DNA from: Notolepis coatsorum
Lineage: Eukaryota > Chordata > Actinopteri > Aulopiformes > Paralepididae
Assembly (NCBI GenBank): GCA_963971535.1
Contig: OZ020592.1
Location: 123,494,063-123,558,062, forward strand
DNA: 64,000 bases
Direction of reading: 5' to 3'
The position numbers were made by a program, and so were the translations under genes. Shown in pieces: positions 1 through 12,717 of the stretch; within the stretch, counting starts at the first letter, position 1; the number at the start of each line of letters is the position of its first letter. Below the pieces are notes generated by a model, which saw only the letters and a program-made list of their open reading frames with translations, did no database searches and was not told the origin of the DNA.

Positions 1-1900
1 AATGGGTTGTCAACAAGGTGTGCCATGACTAGGTAGGCCTAGCCAGGTAGCGTTAAACCTGTGCCCCGGCGGGGCTTTGAACGGGGTTTCCACCCGGAAG
101 CCGATGCTTGAGGCTCGGCGGGTGGCAGTAGATCTATACTACTGCAGGACGGGACTTAGCGTCGGCCCGTGTTATGGCTCAGCTGACTGTTTTCTGTCCA
201 TAGTAGCGTTGAACGCTATGCTATAGTAGTGTAGTGGGCTACTGTTTTGTTCTGTCTCTCCGCTACGAGAATGTCTGTCTATGCTACAGCTTTCTCTCCT
301 CTCAACCATTCCTGCTGACGGTCAATCGGTGTCTATTGGGGGAGTAGTGCGGGGGGGGCTTTGTTTACCTTTTGGGTAAACGGGCTAAGCTAGGGCTGGT
401 GTGCTGTTGTGAATATTATGAATGAATGCGGGACTGGTTCTCTCTGGTCCGCCTCCCCTTAACGTTGTGTATATGGGCTTGCTCATTCTACAGTATTTTG
501 TGGTGTTAGTTCTTTTATTCATTTAACCCCTTCATGGTGCACACCACAGTGGAGGTTGCTGTTTGCAACCACCAATGGTGCTCCGTGTTAACATCAGTCC
601 TTTGCTTTTGACATATTGAAACAGTGCCCCGCCCGGCCGACGCCATGAGGTGGGTCGGCCTGGCGAATGGCTGGTGGGCTGCTAAAGCCTGTACCGCCAT
701 GGTATGGAATTGGCAGCGATTAGTAACTGTGTTCGAATTGCTGTTTTTTCTATCAAAAAAATTGTGTCTGGTGGCGGGGCCTTGAGGGCCAGCCGACGTC
801 GACACATCGGAGGTTGTTGACGTTATTAGCTTTGACCTAGCCGCAAGCTATAACCGTTCAGGGTTCCCCTTTCCGCAGGGGATTTTGGTCTTCTGCTGGA
901 GCGCGGGCGGTATTGTCCTAGGCCCCACACCGCCTCACACCGTGCAGCCAGAAGAAGAGAGAGCACGGCCTCGTCAGCGGCGATGACGAGGCCCTCGACA
1001 GGCGGCCATGTTTCCCCCGCCAGAGGTATCCTGGGCGTTGAATCGACAGGTGTCCACAAGGCCGACAGCCTTGGCGGCCGAGGGATCGGCCATGTTGGAT
1101 GGGCTCGGCTTGAACAACAAGCCGTCGCCGTCCTGGCGCGAGCAGCCCGCTCTCCGATCACTCCCTCCCCCAACACCAGCGGAAAAAGGGGGCTCTGATT
1201 GTTTCCTTTGGCTGCGGGCCGCGTGCCTTCGTTGAAGCGGGGGCGGCCCCACTTTTCGCTTCTCATGGGGACAGGGGCTGACACCCAGTTGATGGCTGAG
1301 CCTGGGTCTGTCCGTGAGAATGTTGTGCTGTCAAGCGGCTCCCACACCATAAGCTGTGTTGGTTGAGCCTGGTGTTACGTCTGTCAACTATAAGTGTTGT
1401 CAGCAGGGGGGCTCGAAACCTTTTGAAGCACACAGTGCGGGCTTCCCCGGCCTCGCCTTCGCCAGGCCAGGTATCATGTTGGTACCTCCCACTCCCGCGA
1501 GATCAGCAGTGGTCTGAAATGAAGAGGTGCGCGTGATTTAGGTGGTAGTAATATCACTGCAGGGCTACGGTGTGTAGGAACCCATGGGGTCCTCACGCCT
1601 TGCATGTCCGGCTGCAGAACAACTCCTCAGCATGTTCTGGAGGGGTGTTCAGTGGGGGGGCTTTTGTCACCTAGATTGATGTCAGCTTCCCCCGTATCAA
1701 ACCGGCCCTTTCTGTCGGGGTCCCCCCTTGGGTGCGATTGCCTCGTGGGTAGTGTCAGGTTCCGACCCGACTTCACGGAACGCTCTGCTCGCAAGGGTCC
1801 AGGGTTGGCTACGCACAGCGGGTGGGACCGGGCCAACTATCTACAGTTCCTGGCGGACCTGCGCCACATGGCGGCGGGTGCGTTGGGAGTGTCATCACAT
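1..1900 (+). other. Non-coding or decayed 5' half of the DIRS element
   Basis: No reading frame here resembles a known protein. The stretch around 440-530 resembles, in reverse complement, the part of the second DIRS element around 11440-11530 (shared CCGCCTCCCCTTAAC-like block followed by an ATTCATTTA block). It is therefore probably the spacer that follows gag in both elements. A 174-codon frame on the opposite strand at 826-1350 shows no convincing similarity to the gag of the second element. Confidence 0.5.
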
Positions 1901-1917
1901 ATGACTACGGCAGTACC

Positions 1918-2400
1918 ATATGTCGAGGTGGATGGAGAGAACGCTGAGGCGGGGACTTGTGTTTACACAACCCCACCCGTTGTCAGGGTCACCAGCAGTG
2001 ACAGCTCTGGTCAACGAGATCCAATCTCTGTGGACGAAGCAAGCCATCGTTGTGGCGTTCTCCTCCCGGTGTTCTCTGGTGCCTGAGAAATCGGGAGGGG
2101 GGGGTGTCAGACCCATGCTGGACCTGTCCCATGGGAAGGTTCAGCATTTTTTGGATCGTCTCCTACCTGTTGAACACTGTCAGGTGGGGGTCTGGTTCTC
2201 CTCCATAGACCTGTAGGATGCGTTTTCCCATCTCCGATCTTCCATCCTAGGGCTTACCTACGCTTCCTTTGCAGGGTTAGCGTATGAGTACCAGAGGCTG
2301 CCGTTCGGTTTTCTCTGGCTCCCCGCATCTTCACCAAGTGCGTGGAGGCCGCACTGGGGCCTCTGCGTCGTCAAGGGTTACGAAGTGTATTCTGCCCTGA
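1918..2400 (+). pseudogene. DIRS reverse transcriptase remnant
   Basis: The frame opening near 1920 contains the DIRS RT start (VPEKSGG, RPMLDLS) and the WFSSIDL block at about 2190-2213. A TAG stop follows immediately, where the family continues with DAFSH. After the stop, matching residues continue (YEYQRLPFGF at about 2285-2315), and then the frame is lost. The catalytic YxDD-type region (an FCPDD-like motif in these elements) is not readable. A functional enzyme would copy element RNA into cDNA; this copy cannot. Identification rests on my recognition of the conserved DIRS blocks. Confidence 0.8.
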
Positions 2401-2517
2401 CGACGTTCTGGTCCTTCGCGGTCAAGGTGGATCGTCGGGTCTCATACCAGGCAGGTCCCTACCAGCCTGGGGTTTGCTGTAGACTGGAAGTAGAGTACTC
2501 CTCTTCCCAGTCAACGG

Positions 2518-3023
2518 TTGGAGTGCTATGGGCATCCCTCTCAGAGCGTGTTGTCGACACGCTCGGGAGGTTCCGTCCTAGGACGGTTACGGCGCTTTCT
2601 CACGTCACGTTTTTCACCGACGCCTCCCTCGCTGGTGACGCGTCGGGCCAACGCAGTAGGGGGCAGCTGGCAAACCATGCTGCCCGGTCTGCGCTACGTT
2701 CAATGTGTTGGTATTGAAAGCGGTCCTTCTGGTCCTCAAACGGTGTTGATCAGGACGGACAATACGACGTCAGTGTCGTATATCGACAGACAGGGAGGAG
2801 TACGCTCCCCCCGTCTGCACCAGGCGGTGGGCGGCTGGCTATGGGCGTCCTCCATCTGCGTGGCCTGAGGGCTCCCCACATCCCCGGCAGGGTGAATGTG
2901 GGTAGAGGTGTACTGTCGCTGGGCGGTCCTCATCCTGGCGGGTGGGGATTACGTCCGGACATAGCCAGGCAGGTCTGGGACCGATGCCGTGCCGCCTGGG
3001 ATTCTTCCCCATACATCTGTTAG
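2518..3023 (+). pseudogene. DIRS RNase H remnant
   Basis: Broken frames carry the DIRS RNase H signatures: FFTDASLAG at about 2612-2638, IRTDNTTSVSYIDRQGGVRS at about 2749-2808, then HIPGRVNVG and LSLGGPHPG at about 2877-2940. Alternate frames are needed to read all of these, so there are several small indels. The domain normally removes the RNA strand of the hybrid. It ends in a stop after the RPDIARQVWDRC block, where intact elements continue into a linker. Confidence 0.8.
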
Positions 3024-3069
3024 GTCAGTTGTTGGGACGGGTACGTTGAGGGGCGCAGGTTCTTGATCC

Positions 3070-4089
3070 TGATGGTGATACCATCCGGAATGCGCATGCT
3101 CCCTCCACTGTCGCGCTTTACGCAGGCAGATGGCGTATGTTCCAAGTGTGGTGTAAGGCGGGGGGCCGGGACCCAGTCTCCTGCCCCCTGGATGCTGTCC
3201 TTAGTTACCTCCAGTTTCTCCTTGATAGACTGTCGGCTTCGACGGTGAGGGTATATGCAGCAGCTATATCCTCCTATCATGAGGGATTTGAGGGGGATGT
3301 CTTGTTCAGCCACCCTCTTGTGAAGCGTTTCCTGCTTGGCACTCGACGCGTTAAGCCGGTACTACGCTCTTTGGCTCCGAGTTGGGATCTTCAATTGGTC
3401 CTCGGTCGGTTGTCCTTGGCCCCGTTTGAGCCTCTTGAGCAAGCGCCGTTGGAACAGCTGTCGTTCAAGACCGCGTTCTTGCTGGCCGTCACCTCCGCTG
3501 AACGCGTGGGTGTGCTTTGTGCTCTCTCGGTACGACCAGAGTGCCTGTCTTTCGTTCTGATTGCGGTGTCACTCTGCGGCCTAATCCTGCCTTCGTGCCT
3601 AAAAATATCCGGAGTACTTCCGCTCCAGGGATATTGTGGTTCAGGCGTTTTCATCCGCCTCCTCACGCTAGTGAGTTAGATGCGGGCCTTCTCTTGTCAT
3701 GTCCGGTCCGTGCTTTGGGAATTTACCTCAGCCGTACTCAGGACCTCAGGGTCACCGATCAACTTTTTGTCTGTCACGGTGGTTCTCGTGCCGGTAAGGC
3801 ACTATCGAAACAGCGCCTGTCCCATTGGTTGTGCGAGGGCATTGCCCTCTGCTACACGTTGGCCGGGCTGGATCCCCCTGGGGGCGTCAGGGCGCACTCC
3901 ACTCGTCGGGTGGATGCCTCTGCTGCTCTCCTGGGTGGGGCCTCGGTGGAGGACATCTGTGCTGCAGCTTCATGGTCCTCCCCGGGTCCCTTTGTAAGGT
4001 TTTACCTCATGGACATGACCGGGGCTTCTGTCTCCCAGGCGGTTCTGGGGTCTGTGGCCTTTCCTGCTTCCCGTCCTTTGGTAGGGTAG
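3070..4089 (+). pseudogene. DIRS tyrosine recombinase, one frameshift
   Basis: The recombinase starts near 3070-3090 (STVALYAGRWRMFQVW) and reads to about 3535 through SAERVGVLCALSV, which holds the first catalytic arginine. The reading then moves to another frame, which is open to 4089 and carries TLRPNPAFVPKNIRS, CPVRALGIYL, DQLFVCHGGSRAG, ALSKQRLSHWL, the HSTRR box (catalytic His and Arg) and RFYLMDM with the candidate nucleophile tyrosine. The catalytic residues therefore survive but are split between two frames around 3530-3545. DIRS recombinases join a circular DNA intermediate to the genome. This is the best-preserved part of the element. Confidence 0.88.
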
Positions 4090-4315
4090 CAGGAGTGTGT
4101 GGGCATGGGCCACAGTGTGTTAGGTCACACGTGGTTCCGCCTGTGCTGTGTGTTCAAGGGGTTCTAGTTCCCTCTTGCTCGCACTCAGGTGGAGTTGACT
4201 GCGCCCCCCCTAGGAAGGATGGGGTGACGGGGCTCCCCAACCCCTTGATGTGGGCTTACGGGTCCTCAGGGGGTACATTTGTCGGGCCTGGCATCCGCTC
4301 TACCCCATATCTCGA

Positions 4316-4425
4316 TAGGCTTAAGAGCGGGACGCGATGGCCAAGTACGATAATATAACATAAGGTTATGTATATAACCTAGTTATATGAGTACTGGCTA
4401 AGCGTCCCGCTCTTAAGCGGCCCTG
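4316..4425. repeat. DIRS internal complementary region
   Basis: The segment contains GGCTTAAGAGCGGGACGC followed by a junction (ATAACATAAGGTTATG), then GACGC/GCGTC-type sequence ending in GTCCCGCTCTTAAG. Its right half is the reverse complement of the right terminal repeat at 4602-4666. Its left half should match the missing left terminus. Such a region serves as template when DIRS circles are closed. Confidence 0.8.
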
Positions 4426-4601
4426 AGTTCCCTTTTGAGGGATCTTTTACTGGAAACGGGATTTTTGGCGAGGAAGAGTGTTTGGTGACCATGCCTACTG
4501 TCTTATAGGCTACGCCTCCATAGGGGCGGGACCCGGCATGTGTGGGTGTACTTGTTTTCTTCGTTGATGGAGTACAATAGGTACATGAGATGAGGTATAT
4601 C

Positions 4602-4666
4602 TTGATAGGCTTAAGAGCGGGACGCTTAGCCAGTACTCATATAACTAGGTTATATACATAACCTTA
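4602..4666. repeat. Right inverted terminal repeat of the DIRS element
   Basis: The outer edge, read backward (GGTTATGTATATAACCTAG), equals the right half of the internal complementary region at about 4364-4420. The element end falls between 4666 and 4673, directly against GTTAACCCTTTACTATC of the neighbouring repeat. Confidence 0.75.
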
Positions 4667-4748
4667 CGTTAACCCTTTACTATCACACCGTCGGTAGTGT
4701 GATAGTAAAGGGTTAACTTTCTGTAGTGTGGCAGTGAAAGGGTCAAGT
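4667..4748. repeat. Hairpin unit of the GTTAACCC repeat family
   Basis: CCCTTTACTATCACACC and its reverse complement GGTGTGATAGTAAAGGG-like arm are separated by a few bases around 4692. A second, diverged unit (TTCTGTAGTGTGGCAGTGAA) follows. Related units occur at 9259, 14671, 41793, 52145, 59803 and 61866. Confidence 0.8.
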
Positions 4749-5793
<1,045 letters not shown>

Positions 5794-5983
5794 TAGATTC
5801 AATTCAAATGTATTGTCATCATACAGCACAAGCACAGTACGAAAAGAAGTTGGGCATCCAACCAGAGTGCAAATGTAACAGTAAAGTGCAACAGCAATAT
5901 ACTATGTACAGGTGATTAAGCTGGGTATAAAATATATAAATTAGTACTACTGATTATAATGCTAATCAGAGTTGTAGTATTAA

Positions 5984-7060
5984 CCTGTTAATCTGTAGAC
6001 CGTTTTCCCTAAAAAGGTACATGCCTAAGTAAATGGAAGATTGCTCCACTTCTGCAAGGTCAATTTGCATGTTCTTGGTATCTAGGAACATCTAGGGACC
6101 TGGGGGTATGTATTTACAGTGTCAGAAATATTGTGTCTGTTACTAGGCTGAGTAAATTGTAATGAATAAATTAATTATGATTAATTATGATTTATGATTT
6201 TGATGATGATGATCAAAAATTGATGCAGGGCACGAGAAAATGCTCACTGAGCTCATTCACCACCATATTGAGATCATGTGTACAAAAAATCTAAGCAAAT
6301 GAACCCCGGGAAGATGATTAAACAGAAGGATTTGTAGATACAGTAATTAATGATAATCGACTTTCATTATAAATTCATATTTGACCTTGAACTTGACCTT
6401 GACCTTATTATGGCCAAATCAAACATCTATGGATAGGGAAAATGCTCCTTTTTCCAATGGCAGGGTTGAATCTGGATTTAGTAATTTCTTGCGGTTTTTA
6501 CGATAATTAGCATTTTCCGATAAATTTGTATTTCCGATAAAACATATAAAACATCTGTAAAAATGAAAATATACACTTTGACTACTGTTTTTGATAGGGT
6601 TATGGTCTTTACTCTTGGCTACAAAAAAATATATTTAAAAACATTGACCTCTTAACATCCAAGGGCCCACATGTGGACGATTCTTTGGCGACATCTAGTG
6701 GCTCGGGTGTGCATTTCTTTTAATACAATATATAGATAGAATTAAAGCCCTATTTGTTGCCTGTCGATTGCCTTTTCAGGTGACAAAATCCGTTCAGCGG
6801 TTCTCGAGTTACATGCCGATATGTGAGGCGTGCCCCAAAGTACGCAAAAGTACACATTACCACCCCCGACTCCCGGGGCTCTAGCTCCGTCAATCATTTG
6901 GCGATCTCGAAAATCTCTGCACAGGGTTGTAGCCAATGAGTGTGGCTTTCCAATGATACCCCATGATATGATAATTGGGGATCTACTACGGTCTCTATTG
7001 ATCGATTTATGATAAAGAAAAGCAGGGTCCCCCTATAGGGGGACCTTAAGGCTTAACAGG
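5984..7060. mobile_element. Non-autonomous TTAA-target DNA transposon (1077 bp)
   Basis: TTAA at 5980-5983 and 7061-7064 flanks ends reading CCTGTTAATCTG and, from the other side, CCTGTTAAGCC. The uninterrupted sequence survives in the inverted partner arm (about 8808-8825, reading GTAGTATTAATATGTAC in the same sense), so the insertion and its TTAA duplication are directly visible. PiggyBac and Kolobok elements both use TTAA. No transposase frame is present, so the superfamily stays open. Confidence 0.8.
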
Positions 7061-7618
7061 TTAATATGTACATATAAAGACACTATGGTAGTGAGTCATA
7101 CTGGCCAGCAGCATAACTAGTAAGAGTAGGTAAGGGATATGTACAGATATAGAATCTACAGATATGTAAAAAGGATTATATGCAAGTATGTACAGACAGA
7201 TGGATAGATCTATATACGGTAAGAATAAATATATATATATGGTATATACAGCATTATTGTACATGCTATCATACAGAGTTATATGGGTTATATGCAGGCG
7301 TATAAGTAGGTGTATAGAAGGATTAAATGCAGGTATATTCAGATAGATATGGATATATACTATATATATATATATATATGCGGTAAATATAAATATATAA
7401 ATGTATATATGCGGTATATACAGCACTGTTGTACATGTTATCATCCAAGAATATAATGATATAATCAACATGGCACGGCAGATATAATATAGAGGCGTAA
7501 CCTACATGATTATCCTGAGATTTGAAGGAGTAATGTTGTTGCTCCTGCCATGTATTTGTGTCTCACTGTGTGAACGCTGAGGCCAGGCGATCAATACTCA
7601 CTGTTTGTACACGTTTCA

Positions 7619-8232
<614 letters not shown>

Positions 8233-9017
8233 AAGGAGAGAAGGGAGTCTAGTCTTAAACCTGAGGAAGAGCATTTAAGCACTTAAACAGCATTCAAGTA
8301 TCCATCCTGTACACTTGTTGCCTATACTCACTTTATACCTACCGACTGCTTTCACTGTCTACAACTACCTTACACTGTATCATAGTCATCATAATCATCA
8401 TAACTACCCACCTTGTACTATAGTCTACTAGTATACTCTGGATGATAACATGTACAACAGTGCTATATACCGCATATATACATTTATATATTTATATTTA
8501 CCACATATATATAGTATATATCCATATCTATCTGAATATACCTGCATATCATCCTTCTATAAGCCTGCATATAACCCATATAACTCTGTATGATAGCATG
8601 TACAATAATGCTGTATATACCGTATATTTATATTTATTCTTACCGTATATATAGATCTATCCATCTGTCTGTACATACCTGCATATAATCCTCTTTACAT
8701 ATCTGTAGATAGATACTATATCTGTACATATACCTTACCTACTCTTACTAGTTACGCTGCTGGCCAGTATGACTTACTATCATAGTGTCTTTATACCTGT
8801 ATCACTGTACATATTAATACTACAACTCTGCACATACATCTGATTAGCACTATTACCCAGTAGTACTCATTTATATATTTTATACCCAGTTTAATCACCT
8901 GTACATTGTATTACTATCGCACTTTACTGTTACATTTGCACTATGGTTGGATGCCAAACTTCTTTTCATTGTACTTGTACTGCTTAATGACAATTACATT
9001 TGAATCGAATCTAATTT

Positions 9018-9258
9018 AAGAGCGTTCATGATAGTTATTATTCTGCATTGGACAACATGCAGAATAGTTGTGGTGGGAGTGGGGGAGGACATTTCTTTTG
9101 TGGTGTCTTTTGTGGTGTCTGTAATAGTACAAGTTTGGTTTTTATGTTCTGTATTTATAATTTGTATTATTGCTAATGTTGTTATTGTTGCTATTATTAT
9201 TGTTGTGGTACTGTGTGGTCTTGTTATTATTATTATTACTACTGTATATTGTTTTATG
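9018..9258. other. T/G-rich low-complexity intron sequence
   Basis: TTATTGTTG- and TTATTATTA-type repeats dominate. No gene signal is seen. Confidence 0.6.
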
Positions 9259-9294
9259 TTTAACCCTTTCACTACCACACTACAGAAGGTTAAC
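9259..9294. repeat. GTTAACCC repeat unit, left half of the DIRS target
   Basis: TTTAACCCTTTCACTACCAC runs into ACTACAGAAGGTTAAC and then directly into the DIRS element at 9295. The other half of the target resumes at 14671. Confidence 0.85.
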
Positions 9295-9490
9295 GTTAGG
9301 TTATAACTATAACCAAGTTCTGTTAATTAGGGGTGACGCTTGGCATCACACTGCACTCCCTCGCGTACGTGCACGCGCACTGAATAAATTCCACAAATGT
9401 ACCTTTAATACCAGTATTAGTCTGACCACACCCCTCATCAGCTTACCTTCATAAGCAGGTGTGTGGTCACCTGCTCTCCTCCTTCCCAAG
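9295..9490. repeat. Inverted terminal repeat of the gag-only DIRS (3' side)
   Basis: From GCTTGGCATCACACTGCAC through the CTTTAATACCAGTATTAGTC block to GGTCACCTGCTCTCCTCCTT, this is the inverted copy of 14487-14655. The outermost 45 bases (GTTAGGTTATAAC...) differ from the other terminus and have their complement in the ICR. Confidence 0.9.
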
Positions 9491-9530
9491 CTTTCACCAC
9501 AAGGTGAGGTCAAGGGCTGCAGCGGCCGTC

Positions 9531-9620
9531 TGATGCCAAGCGTCACCCCTAATTAACAGAACTTGGTTATAGTTATAACCTAACGTTCTGTTCCATTAGA
9601 GGCTCTGCTTGGCATCACAC
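9531..9620. repeat. Internal complementary region of the gag-only DIRS
   Basis: TGATGCCAAGCGTCACCCC mirrors the left terminus, and AGGCTCTGCTTGGCATCA mirrors the right terminus. The two halves meet at CCTAAC|GTTCTG near 9583. Confidence 0.9.
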
Positions 9621-12600
9621 TGCACAAAGGGAGGCCAAGCGGAGCCGCTGGCTGACAAATACACCCCGCTGAAGGCCCCCCACAACCAACAGAACAGGGA
9701 GGGCCGAGCCCCCCCGACCCCCCCTAATGGAGGGCACCCTCCCTATTAGAGGTTTACCGAGAGGGCGACGGACCCGACCGCGCGAAGAGGCACTCAAGCA
9801 ACCCAACGCACAGGGTGAGCAGACCGTGGCTTGACCCCACGACTACACCCACGCACAACCCGCATGCCACCCGGGAACGAACGTAGGAAACAACCTTGTT
9901 ACTGCCCCCAGAATCACAGGATCAAGGGCAAACCCAACCCCGTGGCAAGGCCGTAGCAGCGGAGCGCGAAGGAAGACCCAGACCCACCAAAAGGACTGGA
10001 CTCCCTGGAATGGGGGCCCGGAGAAGTCCATGATGCCAGCATCAAGACCCCACCAGGTGGGCACCTAGTGACCCCGCCCCCCACATCGCCAGCGTATTCG
10101 GACAAAGGCCCCTCAGCCGAGCGGGCCCTGTCCTCCCCAACAGTACACCGCCTGGAACACAGGCCCTGCAACAGGCAGACAGCATGGTCGTAACACACAA
10201 GAGTTAATCAACGGAAGCAGGCAGTGCACCGGGAAAAAAGACCAGGCAACAGGCTGTTAACCCAAGCCTGGAGACTGCGGACGAGGCAGGCGCCAGAAAG
10301 GACAGCTGAACACAGCCGCCCCGGCGGAAGGGGCGTATGCTGGCGTTGTCGCATAACCAAGCCTCCACAGAGAAGGCCGATACGATCGGCAGACATCATG
10401 AACGTGCAGGGGCACCCTCAACCGGAGAAACCGGGAGTTGACACTGCAGCAACACACCAGAGAACCAACCACCTAGGCATTACCCCATGCAATGGTTGGT
10501 CCCATAACCGCCGCAGCCCGCGTTCTGGTTTCCAACAGGGCTATCCCGGGCCTACGGGTCAACGAAACATTACCCCGGACCGGGCCCGGTGATACGGGGA
10601 GCACAGGGTCCCCCGAGGAGGTTAAAACCACCCCAACAGGCCCCTCTGCGCCAAGCGCAAGAGAAGAGCGTAAAAAATGGAAGACCAGCCCCAGCACCCC
10701 GCACTCGGTATTCCCAGGAGGTCACCCAACCAAGTACCAACCAAGACCAACCTGCACAGCAGCCGAGATCCGACGAGATCGGGCGCGTACAGGTTGGCAC
10801 GGCCGTAAGCCATTACGACAGTGCAGAATACAACGCACCCAACAAGGGTTCCATAACGCTCAACCCTGTGACACCCGGACCGACCTAGCATTTTTTCCCC
10901 CTGAAAAAAACCCAAGTCCCTCAGGGTACCAGAACAGCAGATCTGCATCCCCAGCGGACAACGGGTGCAACTGATCTGGACCAGCGCGACCAGAACCAGT
11001 CCCGTGCCCTAATCACGCCGAGCTGCCAACCCCAGGAGAAGGGGCAGATATGCGTGTTGATCCCAACATAAAAAGAAGGCGCCACCCAGACGTTTCGGTA
11101 CGAACCGCGCCCGGTGGCCCACCCCTAGGGCGTGAGACCCTTCCTCATATGTCCAGACCCATTCCGTCATCATCCCCTGACATGAACGGGAACCCATCGA
11201 CAACCACACAGGGTGTCGGAAGAGGAAAAACCCCCATCCCAATTGCTTCATAAAAACACTGTTTCAAACCCAAGCAATCAAGGCGCGCCAGTCAGCCAAT
11301 GCCCCAAAAGAACATCCCGAGCTAGCACTATGTGTGCGTTTTGACATACCCACATCAACAATAGGCCGTTTAGACCACCATATTGAATCCCCAAGACGCC
11401 CAGGGGAACGACAAGAGGGGCGAGATGCAATCAACTCCATGAATAAATGAATGAAAAAGTTTACCCAACAGACTGCAGAAAGGGTACAACCCAGTACGGC
11501 AATACACACAATTGGTTAAGGGGAGGCAGACCTGAGAAAGACGTTAGTCTTGTTTCCATCAGGGACCCTCATTTCCAATCCATATAGACACATCCAACTC
11601 TTTATAATAATAAAGAAAAAGCATCACCCGTATGACCCAACTGCACAGCTGGGAGTAAAAAACCTGTTTTCACATGATTTTAATCCAGTCACTCTTTTTA
11701 ATCAGAGTGTAAGACCAGACCCTCCCAGAAACACCTTCCCACATGAGTCCATAGTCATGAAAAAGATATGTCAACTGTGAGTCACGTGACCAATCGACTC
11801 AAGTTGACACATAAATCGGGCGCAGCAGAACTGTGAGCCCTACGCCCTAACCTCGACATCTTTAAGACACCAACTCATGGAAGGCGTCGCCATAGCAACA
11901 CCGCTACAACGGGCGGGGAAACCTGCCGGCTCCTGTCATGTAATAGGAGTCGGTAGAATACCCCTCCCCCCCCGCCAAGACGTCCCACTGGCTTGGCCCT
12001 GACTGGCTCAGCAGAAGAGATAAAAAAATTCCCTAAACCAATCAAGTGGGAAAGGAGGGGTTTATTTGACACCCCCTCCCGAAAAAACACCCTTTATCCC
12101 TACACACAGAAAAACAACCGTAGCCATCTTGAAAAACCTCCGGTAGAAAGCAATGCATAGCAAAAGCTAATACAATGCCCGCTACCCACAAAAATGTGTA
12201 AAGGTTTTACAACAAAACACAAGTCGCCTGTGCGTGAATCCTATACCCGTTGACTATGTCGTACATAGGAAAAAACGCTGATCGAGAGTAAACGGCTAAG
12301 CCGTGAAATGTGTGTGTATGAGTATTACTGCAACTAAACAACACAGCATTGTGAAACACATATACTTAGTTCAAGCAATGGAATAACACCAGTTTCTACC
12401 TGCATGTGGAGCATCAAGCTAATAGAACCTATTACAGAGTGTACGTTGCAGACCTTGCTTAACCTCGTAACACAACACGACTCATCCCACAACGTAAAAG
12501 GGCAGATTCATATATACACAACCCCACCATATGAATTGTTTGAAGAAACACACAGTTTGTTCGGAGAAAACACAGTCCCCCTTATGTCGGGGAACTTTTT

Positions 12601-12717
12601 TATTAACTAAATAAAATGTGTCAAGGCACAAAATCATAGAGGGGCCGGGGAGGGTGTAGAGGAGAGGGGACACAGAGGGGAAAAAGTCACTTAACGGCGT
12701 CTGCCACCTCGCGCCGC
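9621..12717 (-). other. Non-coding 3.1-kb body of the gag-only DIRS
   Basis: This is GC-rich at 9600-11200 and more AT-rich after 11500. Open frames are short, lie on both strands and resemble no protein. I looked for DIRS RT, RNase H and recombinase blocks on the minus strand and found none. A stretch near 11440-11530 resembles the first DIRS element (about 440-530), so part of this is shared spacer rather than foreign DNA. Confidence 0.6.

Larger units (their letters stand above)
1..4673 (+). mobile_element. DIRS-type retroelement, decayed, 5' end outside window
   Basis: Reading rightward, fragments of a DIRS reverse transcriptase, an RNase H and a tyrosine recombinase follow one another. 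They are followed by an internal complementary region (4316-4425) and an inverted terminal repeat (4602-4666). This order (pol, recombinase, ICR, right ITR) is the known plan of DIRS elements, which integrate through a tyrosine recombinase and make no target duplication. The left half of the ICR has no partner in the window, so the left ITR, and probably gag, lie before position 1. Stops and frame changes show that the copy is dead. The right end abuts a GTTAACCC repeat. Confidence 0.85.

Noticed and set aside
826..1350. 174-codon minus-strand frame in the first DIRS element, starting MVWEPL like a segment of the second element's gag
   Set aside because: Only six residues match and the rest does not align; the strand is also opposite to the element's other genes.
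9615..11509. Several 60-160-codon frames on both strands in the GC-rich DIRS body
   Set aside because: Mutually overlapping, no family resemblance, and explained by high GC content.
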